Shown here: positions 11,404-11,967 of the stretch, in pieces
Numbering within the stretch: the stretch's first letter is position 1
Layout: every line of letters begins with the position of its first letter
Assembly (NCBI GenBank): GCA_005883235.1
Contig: VAYE01000128.1
Span: 1 to 11,967 of the forward strand
From: Actinomycetota bacterium
GTDB taxonomy: Bacteria; Actinomycetota; Thermoleophilia; Gaiellales; Gaiellaceae
Length of the DNA: 11,967 bases
Direction: 5' to 3'
Made by a program: the position numbers and the translations under genes
Notes under the pieces: model-generated
Told to the model about the DNA's origin: nothing
Databases searched by the model: none
Seen by the model: only the letters and a program-made list of their open reading frames with translations

Positions 11404-11967
11404 TCAGCTCCCGGCCGCGGCCTCGTAGCGCTGCGCCACTGCGTTCCAGTTGACGACGTTCCACCAGGCGGCGAGATAGTCGGGCCGCCGGTTCTGGTAC
11501 TTGAGGTAGTAGGCGTGCTCCCAGACGTCGATGCCGAGGAGCGGCACGTCGTCGTAGGACTTGAGGATCGGGCTGTCCTGGTTCGCGGTCGAGTACACCG
11601 CGAGTCCGGTGCCGTCCCACACGAGCCAGCTCCAGCCGGAGCCGAAGCGCTTCACGCCGGTCTCGTTCATGAGCTGCTTCAGCGCGTCGAGGGAATCGAA
11701 GGTGTTCGCGATCGCGTCGGCCAGCGCGCCTGACGGCTCGCCGCCCCCGCTCGGGCTCATGATCTCCCAGAACAGCGTGTGGTTCGCGTGCCCGCCGGCG
11801 TTGTTCCGCACTGCCGTCTGCTTGTCCTCGGGGAGGAGGTCGAGCTCTACGAGCACCTGCTCGACAGGGCGGCCGTCGAGGTCGGTCCCAGCGAGCGCCG
11901 CGTTCGCATTGTCCACGTAGGCCTGGTGGTGCTTGTCGTGGTGGACGCGCATCGTCGCCTCGTCGAT
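11404..11967 (-). CDS. sodA: superoxide dismutase, Mn type (start lies beyond the window)
   Basis: The enzyme turns superoxide into oxygen and hydrogen peroxide. 187 residues are visible, running off the right end of the window; the first visible residues IDEAT align close to the family N-terminus, so only about 15-20 residues are missing. All four metal ligands are present: the first His of VHHDKHH, the second His of GGHANHTLFW, and Asp and His of DVWEHAYYLKYQNRRPDY. The metal choice is read as Mn from AGGHANH and from the Gln in YSTANQDSP, the pattern of Mn enzymes. No signal peptide can be judged because the start is absent. Stop TGA at 11406-11404, converging on the cupredoxin gene. Confidence 0.95.
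   Translation of the reverse strand: MDEATMRVHHDKHHQAYVDNANAALAGTDLDGRPVEQVLVELDLLPEDKQTAVRNNAGGHANHTLFWEIMSPSGGGEPSGALADAIANTFDSLDALKQLMNETGVKRFGSGWSWLVWDGTGLAVYSTANQDSPILKSYDDVPLLGIDVWEHAYYLKYQNRRPDYLAAWWNVVNWNAVAQRYEAAAGS

Noticed and set aside
9338..11428. A 696-codon plus-strand frame across rskA, sigK and the cupredoxin gene
   Set aside because: Translation is Arg/Ala/Pro-rich without motifs, while the genes on the minus strand and in the other plus frame show clear families.

Overview
The window is very GC-rich, with codons ending almost always in G or C, GTG/TTG starts, 4-nt ATGA/GTGA overlaps between genes and -10 elements placed directly against start codons. Together with a hopanoid block, a SigK/RskA-type sigma/anti-sigma pair, ThyX and Mn-type superoxide dismutase, this points to a high-GC actinobacterium, most plausibly of the Thermoleophilia/Gaiellales kind. 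The lineage is inferred from gene content and style, not from a marker gene. I see no rRNA, tRNA, CRISPR array, insertion sequence or phage gene.

Region 1 (1-2649, + strand) is the end of a hopanoid/isoprenoid operon: the 3' part of hpnH (radical SAM, adenosylhopane formation), hpnG (nucleosidase acting next on adenosylhopane), ispH (last step of the MEP pathway, supplying isoprenoid precursors), and a YjbQ/UPF0047-like protein that has lost the family's conserved histidines. Every junction overlaps.

Region 2 (2642-5544, +) starts at a candidate extended -10 promoter. It encodes three multi-pass membrane proteins of unknown function followed by a copper-handling CopC-CopD protein. The CopC-CopD reading frame is broken near 4641-4650, and the start of copC is occupied by a two-hairpin, AT-rich palindromic element.

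Region 3 (5541-7673, +) is a tight set: a RidA-family protein, an SRPBCC/START-like protein (also frame-broken, near 6245-6255), an unlisted 36-residue small ORF, and a kynureninase-like PLP enzyme. A perfect 19-bp palindrome, TTGCAACAGTCTGTTGCAA, lies inside the tail of copD just ahead of this set and looks like an operator.

Region 4 (7670-9020) packs a DUF72/YecE gene (-) between the kynureninase gene and thyX (+) with no spacers: the two stops share CTAG and the two starts share CATG. Region 5 (9021-11967) has a hairpin-rich convergent spacer, rskA and sigK on the - strand, a divergent secreted cupredoxin/Ig-like protein whose copper-binding loop has lost its ligands, a hairpin terminator, and the 3' part of sodA on the - strand.

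The main points for a second look are the apparent loss of metal or catalytic residues in the cupredoxin and the YjbQ-like protein, the two frame breaks about 1.6 kb apart, the palindromic element in the copC leader, the operator-like palindrome, and the spacer-free kynU/yecE/thyX arrangement. I found no convincing evidence of a wholly new defence or mobile system.
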